Assembly (NCBI GenBank): GCA_028698525.1 | Contig: JAQVDB010000022.1 | Coordinates: 1-34,188, forward strand | Direction of reading: 5' to 3' | DNA: 34,188 nucleotides | From: Clostridia bacterium | GTDB taxonomy: Bacteria; Bacillota; Clostridia; JAQVDB01 | Made by a program: the position numbers and the translations under genes | Shown: piece after piece, positions 9,747-17,363 of the stretch | Layout of the letters: each line of letters begins with the position of its first letter | How positions within the stretch are numbered: position 1 is the first letter of the stretch | Notes under the pieces: model-generated | What the model was told of the DNA's origin: nothing | What the model saw: the letters and a program-made list of their open reading frames with translations, nothing else | Database searches by the model: none

Positions 9747-10808
9747 TCAGTTTTTCATCATGTCTATAAATTCATCAAAAATACAGTGTGAACTCTCAAA
9801 ATCTGCAATAACTTTAGGATGATATTGCAGACTTATTATGGGATATTTTTTATGCTTGAAACCTTCAATAGTGTTGTCGTTTACATTTATATGGGTTATT
9901 TCTATATCAGTTTGATCGTCAAAATCTACAGCGTAGTTATGGCTTTGACAAGTGATATGTATTTTACCGGTTTTGATATTTTTTACCGGATAATTTGTTC
10001 CGTGGTGACCAAATTTTAATTTATGTATTTTTCCTTTCAAAGCCAGTGCAATTAATTGATGTCCTAAACCAATGCCCATAATAGATATCTTTCCAATCAG
10101 ATTCGATATGGTATCTACTGCATAGCGCAGCCCTTCAGGCTCACCTGGTCCGTTAGAAATTAGTAATCCGTCAGCATCAAACTCTACTATTTGTTGAGCA
10201 GGGGTTTGTGCAGGCAGAATATAGAGGTGGCAATTTCTTTCATACAAGGTTTTAACTATGCTGTTTTTTATACCTAAATCCAGCACAGCTACCTTTGGAC
10301 CGGTATTTTTCTTATGTATTATTTTTTTTGTGGTGACCTGGCTTGCCAGGTCTTTGCCCTTCAATGAATAAGCTTTCGCTTTGTCAGCTAGGGTGCCTAT
10401 ATCGGTTGAGCAGGTGGAAATGACAGCTCCCATACTCCCATTTTTTCTTATGTGCTGGGTTATAGCTCTAGTATCTACACCACTTATGCCTAAAAGATTG
10501 TTTTCTGTGAAAAATTGTTCTATATCCATAATTGATCTATAGTTGCTGGGTTGCTTACAATATTCTCTCACTACCAGGCCTTCCAGGTGGGTTTTATCTG
10601 ATTCGCAGTCATAACTGTTTATTCCATAGTTCCCTATCAATGGATATGTCATAGTGACGATTTGTCCCTTGTATGAAGGATCTGTCAAAATTTCCTGATA
10701 ACCTGTCATACAGGTATTAAATATCAACTCTCCCGTTGTTTCACCGGGTTTCCCGAAGCACTCACCCTTGTAATACGTGCCATCGGCTAGAACAAGTAGT
10801 CCTTTCAT
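9747..10808 (-). CDS. carA: Carbamoyl-phosphate synthase small subunit with degenerate glutaminase triad
   Basis: The 353-residue protein aligns by eye with CarA over its full length: N-terminal CarA domain with [13 protein letters not shown] and [15 protein letters not shown], then a class I glutamine amidotransferase domain with SNGPGEPEG and [13 protein letters not shown]. The catalytic core is altered. The nucleophile elbow reads GIGLGHQ instead of GICLGHQ, so the Cys is Gly247 (codon GGT, 10070-10068). The triad Glu after YHP is Lys332 (codon AAA); His330 remains. The usual QNHGYAV reads QSHNYAV, changing positions equivalent to E. coli Asn311 and Gly313 to Ser289 and Asn291. The frame is otherwise undamaged and the ribosome site GAGGAGG is strong, so it is an expressed gene, not a pseudogene. 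I infer a structural subunit of an ammonia-dependent synthetase. It lies 12 bases after argD in the ArgR-controlled operon. Confidence 0.95.
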   Translation of the reverse strand: MKGLLVLADGTYYKGECFGKPGETTGELIFNTCMTGYQEILTDPSYKGQIVTMTYPLIGNYGINSYDCESDKTHLEGLVVREYCKQPSNYRSIMDIEQFFTENNLLGISGVDTRAITQHIRKNGSMGAVISTCSTDIGTLADKAKAYSLKGKDLASQVTTKKIIHKKNTGPKVAVLDLGIKNSIVKTLYERNCHLYILPAQTPAQQIVEFDADGLLISNGPGEPEGLRYAVDTISNLIGKISIMGIGLGHQLIALALKGKIHKLKFGHHGTNYPVKNIKTGKIHITCQSHNYAVDFDDQTDIEITHINVNDNTIEGFKHKKYPIISLQYHPKVIADFESSHCIFDEFIDMMKN

Positions 10809-10820
10809 TAGTATTCCTCC

Positions 10821-12017
10821 TCATATTGTTTGGAATATATCGTCTAATACTTCTATCAATTTTTGTATATGGTCTAATTCTATTATCAACGGAGGTACAA
10901 ATCTTAATGTATTATTTCCTGCACAATTGATTATAAATCCTTTTTCAACACAATTATTTACTATATCTTTTCCATCGATAGCTTTATCCAGCTCTAATCC
11001 CAACATAAGGCCTTTTCCCCTTATGCTTTTGATAAAATGGTATTTATTTTTAAGTTCTATCAATTTTTGTTTAAATATTTTCCCGTTTTCGCTACAGCGT
11101 TCTAGGAGGTTATCTTTGTATATGGTTTCTAAAACAGCTGCTGCGGCAGAACATACAAGAGGGTTTCCTCCGAAGGTTGAACCATGGTCTCCGGGTTTGA
11201 ATGCTGAAGCTATCTCCCGTGTTGCAGCAAATGCACCTATGGGAACACCACCTCCTAGAGCTTTTGCCATTGTTATTATGTCTGGTTGTACATCATAGTG
11301 CTGGTATGCAAAAAGTTTTCCTGTCCTGCCTATTCCGGTCTGGACTTCATCAAATATAAGAAGCAAATCGTACTTGTCACATATCTTTCTTACTTTTTGA
11401 ATATAGTCATAATCTGCAGTTATTATTCCTCCTTCTCCTTGTATCAGTTCCAGCATTACAGCGCATGTTTTTTCGGTTATTGAGTTTTCTATCGCTTGCA
11501 CATCGTTGAAGTTAACGCTGATAAAACCGGTAGGGAGAGGAATAAAGGGGTTGTGATATTTTTCTTGTCCTGTAGCGGCTAATGTTGCCAAAGTTCTCCC
11601 GTGAAAGGAATTGGCGGCTGTTATCACATGATGTTTATCCAGACCTTTGTCTTTAAAGTATTTTTTAGCAAGCTTTATTGCTCCTTCATTTGCCTCGGCA
11701 CCGCTGTTGGTGAAGAATATTCTATCGGCAAAACATTTATCTAACAGCATTTTTTCTAATTTTGCTTGTGCTTCTATATAAAACAAATTTGAACAATGGA
11801 TGACTTTTTCAGCTTGTTCTTTTATCGCTTTTACCAAGGCGGGGTGGTTATAACCTAGGGTGTTGACAGCAATGCCTGCTAGGAAATCAATATATTGTTT
11901 TCCTTGTTTATCATAAAGTATACATCCGTTTCCATAGTCAAAAACTATGGGTATTCTCTCTCCATAAGTATTCATATGATATTGTTTGTCTATATTAATT
12001 ATTTGTTTAGTGTCCAT
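10821..12017 (-). CDS. argD: Acetylornithine aminotransferase
   Basis: This PLP enzyme of class III moves an amino group from glutamate to N-acetylglutamate semialdehyde, giving N-acetylornithine. Landmarks in its 398 residues: DFLAGIAVNTLGYNHP near the N-terminus, the phosphate-binding TNSGAEANEGAIKLA, SFHGRTLA, the IFDEVQTGIGRTG loop with the PLP-ring aspartate, and MAKALGGGVPIGA with the Schiff-base lysine, followed by GSTFGGNPLVCSA. The length is normal. ATG 12017 follows AAGGAGG. It is the first gene of the argD-carA-carB-argF-GNAT unit and has its own ArgR-overlapped promoter. In many Firmicutes it would directly follow argB; here two plus-strand genes lie between them. Confidence 0.96.
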   Translation of the reverse strand: MDTKQIINIDKQYHMNTYGERIPIVFDYGNGCILYDKQGKQYIDFLAGIAVNTLGYNHPALVKAIKEQAEKVIHCSNLFYIEAQAKLEKMLLDKCFADRIFFTNSGAEANEGAIKLAKKYFKDKGLDKHHVITAANSFHGRTLATLAATGQEKYHNPFIPLPTGFISVNFNDVQAIENSITEKTCAVMLELIQGEGGIITADYDYIQKVRKICDKYDLLLIFDEVQTGIGRTGKLFAYQHYDVQPDIITMAKALGGGVPIGAFAATREIASAFKPGDHGSTFGGNPLVCSAAAAVLETIYKDNLLERCSENGKIFKQKLIELKNKYHFIKSIRGKGLMLGLELDKAIDGKDIVNNCVEKGFIINCAGNNTLRFVPPLIIELDHIQKLIEVLDDIFQTI

Positions 12018-12046
12018 TTCTCTACCTCCTTAAATGTTTATTAATA

Positions 12047-12076
12047 ATTATACATAATCATGAATAAACATTCAAT
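12047..12076 (-). promoter_or_regulatory. argD operon promoter with overlapping ARG box
   Basis: On the minus strand TTGAAT (12075-12070) and TATAAT (12052-12047) are separated by exactly 17 bases, an excellent vegetative promoter. The plus-strand sequence CATGAATAAACATTCAAT (12059-12076) matches the Bacillus/Clostridium ARG-box consensus almost perfectly and covers the -35 element and most of the spacer. ArgR with bound arginine should therefore block polymerase and repress argD through the GNAT gene. Confidence 0.88.
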
Positions 12077-12091
12077 AGCAAATTTTAAAAT

Positions 12092-12120
12092 TTGAAAAAA
12101 TGTTTATATGAAAATAGAAT
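12092..12120 (+). promoter_or_regulatory. Promoter of the EndoQ-like gene
   Basis: TTGAAA (12092-12097), a 17-base spacer and TAGAAT (12115-12120) form a good vegetative promoter about 45 bases before the coding start. Its -35 lies only 16 bases from the ARG box of the divergent argD promoter, so ArgR binding might also influence this gene (inference). Confidence 0.7.
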
Positions 12121-12164
12121 AGGGGTAACATATTGTTAAACATATAAAGGAGTTGTATGGGACT

Positions 12165-13343
12165 TTGGATAAATTTTTTATGGATCTGCATGTACATATA
12201 GGAAGATCTGATTCAGGCAGGATCATCAAGATGGCTACTGCAAAAAATTTAACTATTTATAATGTTGCAAAGGAAGCTCACTATAGGAAAGGACTGGACA
12301 TTGCGGGGGTGGTGGATTGTATTTCTCCATATGTGTTGGAAGATATAGATTTTTTGATACAGGATGGAAAATTGCTGGAAAGACCTGATGGAGGAATAAA
12401 ATACGGGGAAATCACCTTGATATTAGGAGCTGAAATCGAGACTAAAGAAGATAATGGGAGGGCGCATATTTTAACCTTTTTTCCCTATTTAGAGAATATC
12501 AAAGGTTTTGCCAAAGATATGCAAGATTTTATCACTAATATATATACCAACAGTTCTATAGCTAATATATCCGGCCGTCAGCTGATTGAAATTGTAGAGC
12601 AATATGGAGGTATATGTATACCTGCCCATATATTTACCCCCTATAAAAGCTGCTATGGGAGCTGTGCCGATAGATTAGAGCATATATTTGGAGCTGGTGG
12701 ATTGGAAAAAATATATGCTGTTGAACTTGGATTGAGTGCTGATACTCAAATGGCATGTCAGATTTCTGAATTAGACGATAAATCATTTTTGAGCAATTCA
12801 GATGCTCATTCATTGCCGAAGTTGGGAAGAGAATATAATGTTGTGGAGTTAAATCAGCCTACATATAAGGAAGTGGTGATGGCATTGAAGGGAGAAGCCG
12901 GACGGAGAATAAATGCTAATTATGGGTTAGATCCTAAATTAGGGAAATATCATAGGACATTTTGCATTGACTGCAATAGAGTGATTGAACAGCCACCACC
13001 TGTAGAATATTGCCCTATAGAAAAGGAACATAAGACAGTTATGGGTGTGATGGATAGGCTGTATATTATCAAGGATAAAGAGATGGGATGTAGTTCAAAT
13101 AAGCCACCCTATCATTATCAAGTTCCTTTAGAGTATCTGCCCGGTGTGGGGCCAAAAACCATTGATAGACTGATTAAACTCTTTGGAAATGAGATGAATG
13201 TACTACATAAAGTGTCTCAGGATGAGCTGAAGGGTGTGTTGACAGAACAGGCTGCTCAATATATTATATCATCCAGGGAAGGGAGACTAAAGTTAGAAGT
13301 AGGGGGAGGGGGAGTATATGGAAGAGTAGAGAAGCTAGAGTAA
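12165..13343 (+). CDS. Endonuclease Q-like PHP-domain protein
   Basis: The protein resembles EndoQ/YqxK-type PHP proteins, DNA repair nucleases that cut 5' of deaminated bases or abasic sites. Seen: DLHVHIGRSDSG at the N-terminus with the metal-binding HxH, further PHP ligands around PAHIFTP and SNSDAHS, a cysteine segment FCIDCNRVI...EYCPI, and a C-terminal helix-hairpin-helix LPGVGPKTIDRLIKLFG that would grip the DNA backbone. The family usually has CxxC...CPxC; here the fourth Cys is missing (CPIEKEH), and the His may replace it. The start is uncertain. TTG 12165 gives MDKFFMDLHVH, the usual family length, with AAAGGAG 12 bases before it; TTG 12153 touches the ribosome site and ATG 12180 lacks one. 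About 392 residues. Its role with the HAD gene downstream is unclear. Confidence 0.8.
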   Translation: MDKFFMDLHVHIGRSDSGRIIKMATAKNLTIYNVAKEAHYRKGLDIAGVVDCISPYVLEDIDFLIQDGKLLERPDGGIKYGEITLILGAEIETKEDNGRAHILTFFPYLENIKGFAKDMQDFITNIYTNSSIANISGRQLIEIVEQYGGICIPAHIFTPYKSCYGSCADRLEHIFGAGGLEKIYAVELGLSADTQMACQISELDDKSFLSNSDAHSLPKLGREYNVVELNQPTYKEVVMALKGEAGRRINANYGLDPKLGKYHRTFCIDCNRVIEQPPPVEYCPIEKEHKTVMGVMDRLYIIKDKEMGCSSNKPPYHYQVPLEYLPGVGPKTIDRLIKLFGNEMNVLHKVSQDELKGVLTEQAAQYIISSREGRLKLEVGGGGVYGRVEKLE

Positions 13344-13394
13344 TAAAAAGTATTTTGATTTATATGATTTTTCAGTGAGGAGGAGCTTTAGAAA

Positions 13395-14051
13395 ATGAGC
13401 AAAGCAATACTATGTGATTTTGACGGTACAATAGTAGATAAAGACATAATAAATGGGATTCTAGATAAATTTGCCGATAAAAAATGGAGATATTATGAAG
13501 ATCTCTGGGAGCAGGGTAAAGTAGGTTCTACCCAAAGTGTAGAAAAACAAATAGCCTTGATGAAGGGAACGGAAGATCAGGTTATTGAATATATAAATAA
13601 AATAATGAAGCCAGACCCCTATTTTTCAGATTTTGTAAAAATGTGTGACAAAAAAGGTATAGAACTTGCTATTGTAAGTGATGGTCTAGATATATACATA
13701 AAGGAATTTTTAAAAAATTATGAGATGGATATAAGATACTTTACAAATAAGTTGGAGTTTGAGGATGATGGACCAAAAGTTACTTGCCCTAATCTTAATG
13801 AAAAATGTGGGTGGTGTTGTACTTGTAAGTTTAATATAGTCAATAAATATAAAGCTGCCTATGATAAAGTTTATTATGTAGGGGATGGATTGACAGATAA
13901 ACATGCCAGCCAGGTGGCAGATGTAGTATTTGCAAAGAAAAAATTGATTGATATCTGTGAACAGCAGAATATTGAATATATCGAATTTGATGATTTTAAG
14001 GATATAATTGATTATTTTGATGAGGACATGTATGAAGAATGTATAGGATAG
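13395..14051 (+). CDS. HAD-superfamily phosphatase, MtnX/PSPase-like
   Basis: The 218-residue cytoplasmic hydrolase carries all HAD motifs: motif I CDFDGTIVD with nucleophile Asp8 and acid Asp10, motif II IVSDG, a motif III lysine region around the cap, and motif IV YVGDGLTDKHAS. The small all-helical C1 cap between motifs I and II, and a cysteine-rich CGWCCTCKF segment (about residues 138-146), are typical of the MtnX-like HAD-IB group. MtnX itself acts in methionine salvage, but no other methionine salvage gene is nearby, so the substrate stays open. The gene starts at ATG 13395 behind GAGGAGG and lies 51 bases after the EndoQ-like gene, so both are probably one transcript. Together they separate argD from argB. 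Confidence 0.8.
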   Translation: MSKAILCDFDGTIVDKDIINGILDKFADKKWRYYEDLWEQGKVGSTQSVEKQIALMKGTEDQVIEYINKIMKPDPYFSDFVKMCDKKGIELAIVSDGLDIYIKEFLKNYEMDIRYFTNKLEFEDDGPKVTCPNLNEKCGWCCTCKFNIVNKYKAAYDKVYYVGDGLTDKHASQVADVVFAKKKLIDICEQQNIEYIEFDDFKDIIDYFDEDMYEECIG

Positions 14052-14295
14052 TTTATGAACAATCAATTTTAAAGCTAAAAATATTCTGACATATCCTCAG
14101 AAAAATTGGATTTAAAATAATTAGACAGGAACATAAGGGGGAGACAAATCAGCAGCTTGAGGAGATAGTTGTGATGTAATGAATAGCAGTTTATTCTCGA
14201 GTAATTATTGGGATAAACTTTCTCCCTCTTAAATTCCGGCTACCAATTAGATAGTCGATGTATGTTTATAATACCTTCATGAAATAATAATTTTA
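14052..14295. other. Convergent intergenic region with a two-stem inverted-repeat structure and a possible coding remnant
   Basis: The region lies between two convergent gene ends. A 10-bp arm (14135-14144, AAGGGGGAGA) can pair with 14221-14230 (TCTCCCTCTT, one G-U), and directly inside it 14188-14197 pairs with 14210-14219 around a 12-base loop. The stems abut, so they could stack. Neither side has a clear T-run, so it does not look like a standard terminator. The stretch from about 14092 to 14180 also reads as an open frame (RKIGFKIIRQEHKGE then TNQQLEEIVVM, stop 14178-14180) without a start, like the tail of a decayed gene. I see no promoter or mobile-element end. Confidence 0.4.
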
Positions 14296-15159
14296 TTATT
14301 CTATTACCATGGTGCCTATTCCTTTATCTGTAAATATTTCCAACAATATAGGATGGGGGATTGTGCCGTTTAATATATGAGTTTTATTAACTCCTTTTTT
14401 TATCGCTTCTATACAGCCCATTACTTTAGGAATCATGCCCCCATTGATTATACCTTTATCTATCAATTTATATACTTTTTCAATAGTGATCACAGATATA
14501 AGGGAATCGGGACGATCGGGTACTTCCCTTATGCCGTCGGTATCAGTGAGAAAAATAAGCTTTTCAGCTTTCAGAGATGCTGCTACATCGCCGGCTACAG
14601 TATCTGCATTTATATTATAACTTTGGCCATCAGGACCTGTGCCTATAGGGGCTACCACCGGTATATATTCATCGCGGCTCAGCAGCTGAAGTATTTTGTT
14701 ATTTATATTTTTTATTTTGCCTACAAAGCCTAAGTCTACACCGTCTATTTTTCCCTGTTTTTCCACTTCAATCAAATTAGCATCTTTTCCACATATGCCT
14801 ATAGCTTTTCCACCAAGATTATTGATTCTTGATACTATATCTTTGTTTACTTTACCTGCCAGCACCATCTGTGCAACATCCATGATTTTTTTATTTGTGA
14901 CCCTTAAACCATTATGAAATTCCGATTGTATATTTAATTTTTCTAATACGCTGTTGATGTCAGGACCTCCACCATGAATGATTATGGGGTTTACTCCTAC
15001 ATATTTTAGTAGGGTGATATCCTGCATGACCATTTCCTTTAATTCTTCATTTATCATGGCATTTCCACCGTATTTTATCACGATAGTTTTTCCACTTAAA
15101 CGTTGTATATATGGCAATGCTTCAATGAGTATATTTGCTTTTTGAATATGACTGGACAT
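14296..15159 (-). CDS. argB: N-acetylglutamate kinase
   Basis: This kinase phosphorylates N-acetylglutamate, the second step of arginine synthesis. In the 287-residue amino-acid-kinase fold I see [11 protein letters not shown] with the phosphate-binding lysine near the N-terminus, [16 protein letters not shown] binding the substrate, [30 protein letters not shown] and FLTDTDGI, all diagnostic. I start at ATG 15159, eight bases after GGAGG. The upstream in-frame ATG at 15174 contains that ribosome site in its own codons and is unlikely. It follows argC by 18 bases with no room for argJ, the usual neighbour. The 3' end faces the HAD gene. Confidence 0.96.
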   Translation of the reverse strand: MSSHIQKANILIEALPYIQRLSGKTIVIKYGGNAMINEELKEMVMQDITLLKYVGVNPIIIHGGGPDINSVLEKLNIQSEFHNGLRVTNKKIMDVAQMVLAGKVNKDIVSRINNLGGKAIGICGKDANLIEVEKQGKIDGVDLGFVGKIKNINNKILQLLSRDEYIPVVAPIGTGPDGQSYNINADTVAGDVAASLKAEKLIFLTDTDGIREVPDRPDSLISVITIEKVYKLIDKGIINGGMIPKVMGCIEAIKKGVNKTHILNGTIPHPILLEIFTDKGIGTMVIE

Positions 15160-15177
15160 ATCTGATTCCTCCATGTT

Positions 15178-16218
15178 TTAAATATATGCTGCAGGTAATT
15201 TTAGCCCGCATGTTTCCTCAAAACCAAAAATAATGTTCATGTTCTGAACCGCCTGTCCGGCAGCACCTTTTACTAGATTATCGATGGTAGAAATGATTAT
15301 TACCTTATTTGTCCTGTCATCCACTTTTATCCCTATATCACAAAAATTAGAATAGACCACATTTTTTAATTCTGGGAAACTATCATTTTCATAAATCCTT
15401 ACAAAAGGCTCTTTTTGGAAGAAATCCCTATATAGATTTATTATTTGTTGGGAAGACATATCTTCCATCAGATTACAATAGATTGTTGTCAATATCCCTC
15501 TTTTAATAGGCAATAAGTGAGGGGTGAATGAAAGAACTGTATCTATATTCAACATCTTGCTTATTTCTTGTTCAATTTCCGATGTATGTCTATGGGATGC
15601 TACCTTGTATGCTTTAAAGTTTTCATCACACTCACAAAAATGCATGGCTTGAGATACTGATCTTCCAGCACCTGTGGCACCTGACTTTGAATCTATTATT
15701 ATGTTTTTATTGTCTATCAATTTATTCAATGCCAGTGGGGCAATTCCGAGTATAGATGAAGTTGGATAGCAGCCTGGATTGCCTATCAAACATGCTTTTT
15801 TTATTTTGTTTCTGTAAAGTTCCGGAAGTCCGTAAACAGCGTTGGCTAAAATATCGGGACATTCATGTTTTATCCCATACCATTCTTTATACAAATTCCC
15901 ATTGTCGTATCTGAAGTCTCCACTCAAATCTATTATTACCTTATTATATTTATATAGCTTTTTAATCACCTGCTGTGATATGCCATGGGGCAGACAGGTA
16001 AAAATCACATCAGAATTTATTCCAATATCCTGTATATCCATTTGACTGCATTTTATATCCAGTATGTTCTTAAAATTAGGGTATATATTTGAAAAATGTT
16101 TATCTTTATAAGTTTTTGAGACCAGCTTGTATATGGATACTTTAGGATGTGTATACAGCAATCTCACCAATTCCATTCCTGAATAGCCTGTCGCACCTAT
16201 AATACTTGCTTTTATCAT
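15178..16218 (-). CDS. argC: N-acetyl-gamma-glutamyl-phosphate reductase
   Basis: This NADPH-dependent enzyme reduces N-acetylglutamyl phosphate to the semialdehyde, the third step of arginine synthesis. The 346 residues show the Rossmann start IIGATGYSGMELVRLL, the catalytic cysteine in IGNPGCYPTSS (about residues 146-156), DSKSGATGAGR and FTPHLLPIKRGILTTI, and end with NIIFGFEETCGLKLPAAYI, all typical. ATG 16218 sits six bases after GGAGGG. It is the first gene of the argC-argB unit and is driven by an ArgR-overlapped promoter. Only argB follows before two plus-strand genes interrupt the pathway. Confidence 0.97.
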   Translation of the reverse strand: MIKASIIGATGYSGMELVRLLYTHPKVSIYKLVSKTYKDKHFSNIYPNFKNILDIKCSQMDIQDIGINSDVIFTCLPHGISQQVIKKLYKYNKVIIDLSGDFRYDNGNLYKEWYGIKHECPDILANAVYGLPELYRNKIKKACLIGNPGCYPTSSILGIAPLALNKLIDNKNIIIDSKSGATGAGRSVSQAMHFCECDENFKAYKVASHRHTSEIEQEISKMLNIDTVLSFTPHLLPIKRGILTTIYCNLMEDMSSQQIINLYRDFFQKEPFVRIYENDSFPELKNVVYSNFCDIGIKVDDRTNKVIIISTIDNLVKGAAGQAVQNMNIIFGFEETCGLKLPAAYI

Positions 16219-16249
16219 ATGAGACCCTCCAATTTAAAATATAATCATA

Positions 16250-16279
16250 ATTATACAATAAGATGAATAAAGATACAAC
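16250..16279 (-). promoter_or_regulatory. argC promoter with overlapping ARG box
   Basis: On the minus strand TTGTAT (16278-16273), 17 bases, then TATAAT (16255-16250) make a strong promoter 32 bases before the argC ATG. The plus-strand GATGAATAAAGATACAAC (16262-16279) is an imperfect ARG box over the -35 and spacer, in exactly the same geometry as at argD. This points to co-repression of both arginine units by ArgR. Confidence 0.83.
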
Positions 16280-16404
16280 AGTATCTTTAAAAACAGTAAA
16301 GGGCAATAGGGGAGAATGATATAAGATTGTTGAAGGATGGATTGGGTATATTAATATTAGTACATATACAATATTTTTTGTTAATGGAGGAGAAATATAG
16401 TATA

Positions 16405-17295
16405 ATGGAATACCATCATGATCACAAAAGTATAAAGAATATAAAAGTAGCATTTATGTTGAATTTTACTTTTACCATCGTAGAGATAATAGGAGGATTG
16501 CTCACAAACAGTATGGCGATTTTATCTGATGCCTTGCATGATTTTGGAGATTCTATATCTTTAGGTATTGCTTGGTATTTGGAGAATTTCTCGCGCAAAA
16601 AACCGGATCAAAGATATACTTATGGATATGCTCGTTTTTCTCTATTGGCTGCGCTGATAAATAGTTTGGTTTTAGTGGGTGGGTCCATCCTGATCCTTTC
16701 AAGGGCGATTCCGAGAATTATCAGTCCTGAAGGCACAAATGCAAAAGGAATGTTTTTGCTTTCAATATTAGGTATTATTATGAACGGAATAGCTGTGCTC
16801 CGCTTGAAACAAGGTACATCTCTAAATGAGAAGGTTGTTTCATGGCATCTGCTTGAGGATGTATTAGGGTGGTCTGCTATATTTGTGGTAAGCATTGTTC
16901 TGATGTTTAAAGACATTCCTATATTAGATCCCATACTATCTGTTTTGATTACTTTGTTTATATTATATAATGTGATAAAAAATTTAAAAGATATATTCAA
17001 AGTGTTTCTAGAAGGAGTTCCAATAGATATTTCTATCGAATATATTGAAAATGAGATTTCCCAAAATATAGACGCGATATCTGTTCATCATACCCATATA
17101 TGGACTTTGGATGGTGAGATAAACCTTATGAGTACTCATGTGGTAGTAAAGGATGATATTTCTCATAAACAGATTATCAAACTCAAGCAGGATATAAGAG
17201 AGCAGATGGAGCAAAATAATATCCAACATGTTACTATAGAGATAGAGTTTGAAAGTGAAGGATGTCCAGATAGGATATGTTATAAGGTAGATTAA
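16405..17295 (+). CDS. Cation diffusion facilitator metal exporter
   Basis: A CDF transporter of the ZitB/CzcD group, probably exporting zinc or related divalent ions in exchange for protons. The 296 residues begin with a small His-rich stretch (EYHHDHK), then six membrane segments. Metal ligands are seen in helix 2 (SDALHDFGDS) and helix 5 (HLLEDVLGW), the HD-HD pattern typical of Zn/Cd exporters. The C-terminal cytoplasmic domain holds HHTHIWTLDGE, a ferredoxin-like fold that dimerises and binds metal. The start is ambiguous: ATG 16405 fits the family length, with GGAGGAG about 12 bases upstream; ATG 16384 adds seven residues but has no ribosome site. A TTGTTA-17-TATAAT pair (16378-16406) overlaps the start and is probably coincidental. 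No adjacent metal regulator is seen. Confidence 0.9.
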   Translation: MEYHHDHKSIKNIKVAFMLNFTFTIVEIIGGLLTNSMAILSDALHDFGDSISLGIAWYLENFSRKKPDQRYTYGYARFSLLAALINSLVLVGGSILILSRAIPRIISPEGTNAKGMFLLSILGIIMNGIAVLRLKQGTSLNEKVVSWHLLEDVLGWSAIFVVSIVLMFKDIPILDPILSVLITLFILYNVIKNLKDIFKVFLEGVPIDISIEYIENEISQNIDAISVHHTHIWTLDGEINLMSTHVVVKDDISHKQIIKLKQDIREQMEQNNIQHVTIEIEFESEGCPDRICYKVD

Positions 17296-17363
17296 AGAAG
17301 ATAATAGAGACATGTGGGGTCATCGGGTATATATATGATAATAAAAAAGGAAGGGAGAGGTCT

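Noticed and set aside
9747-10808. carA as a pseudogene
   Set aside because: The frame is full length, motifs outside the glutaminase site are kept and the ribosome site is strong, so selective loss of activity fits better than decay.
10777-11298. 173-codon open frame opposite argD
   Set aside because: It is the antisense of argD and has no protein family character.
14135-14230. T-box or other known riboswitch
   Set aside because: No T-box sequence, no known aptamer core and no downstream gene in the right direction close by.
16378-16406. TTGTTA-17-TATAAT as the CDF promoter
   Set aside because: It overlaps the likely ribosome site and start codon, so it would produce a leaderless or truncated message; probably chance in AT-rich DNA.
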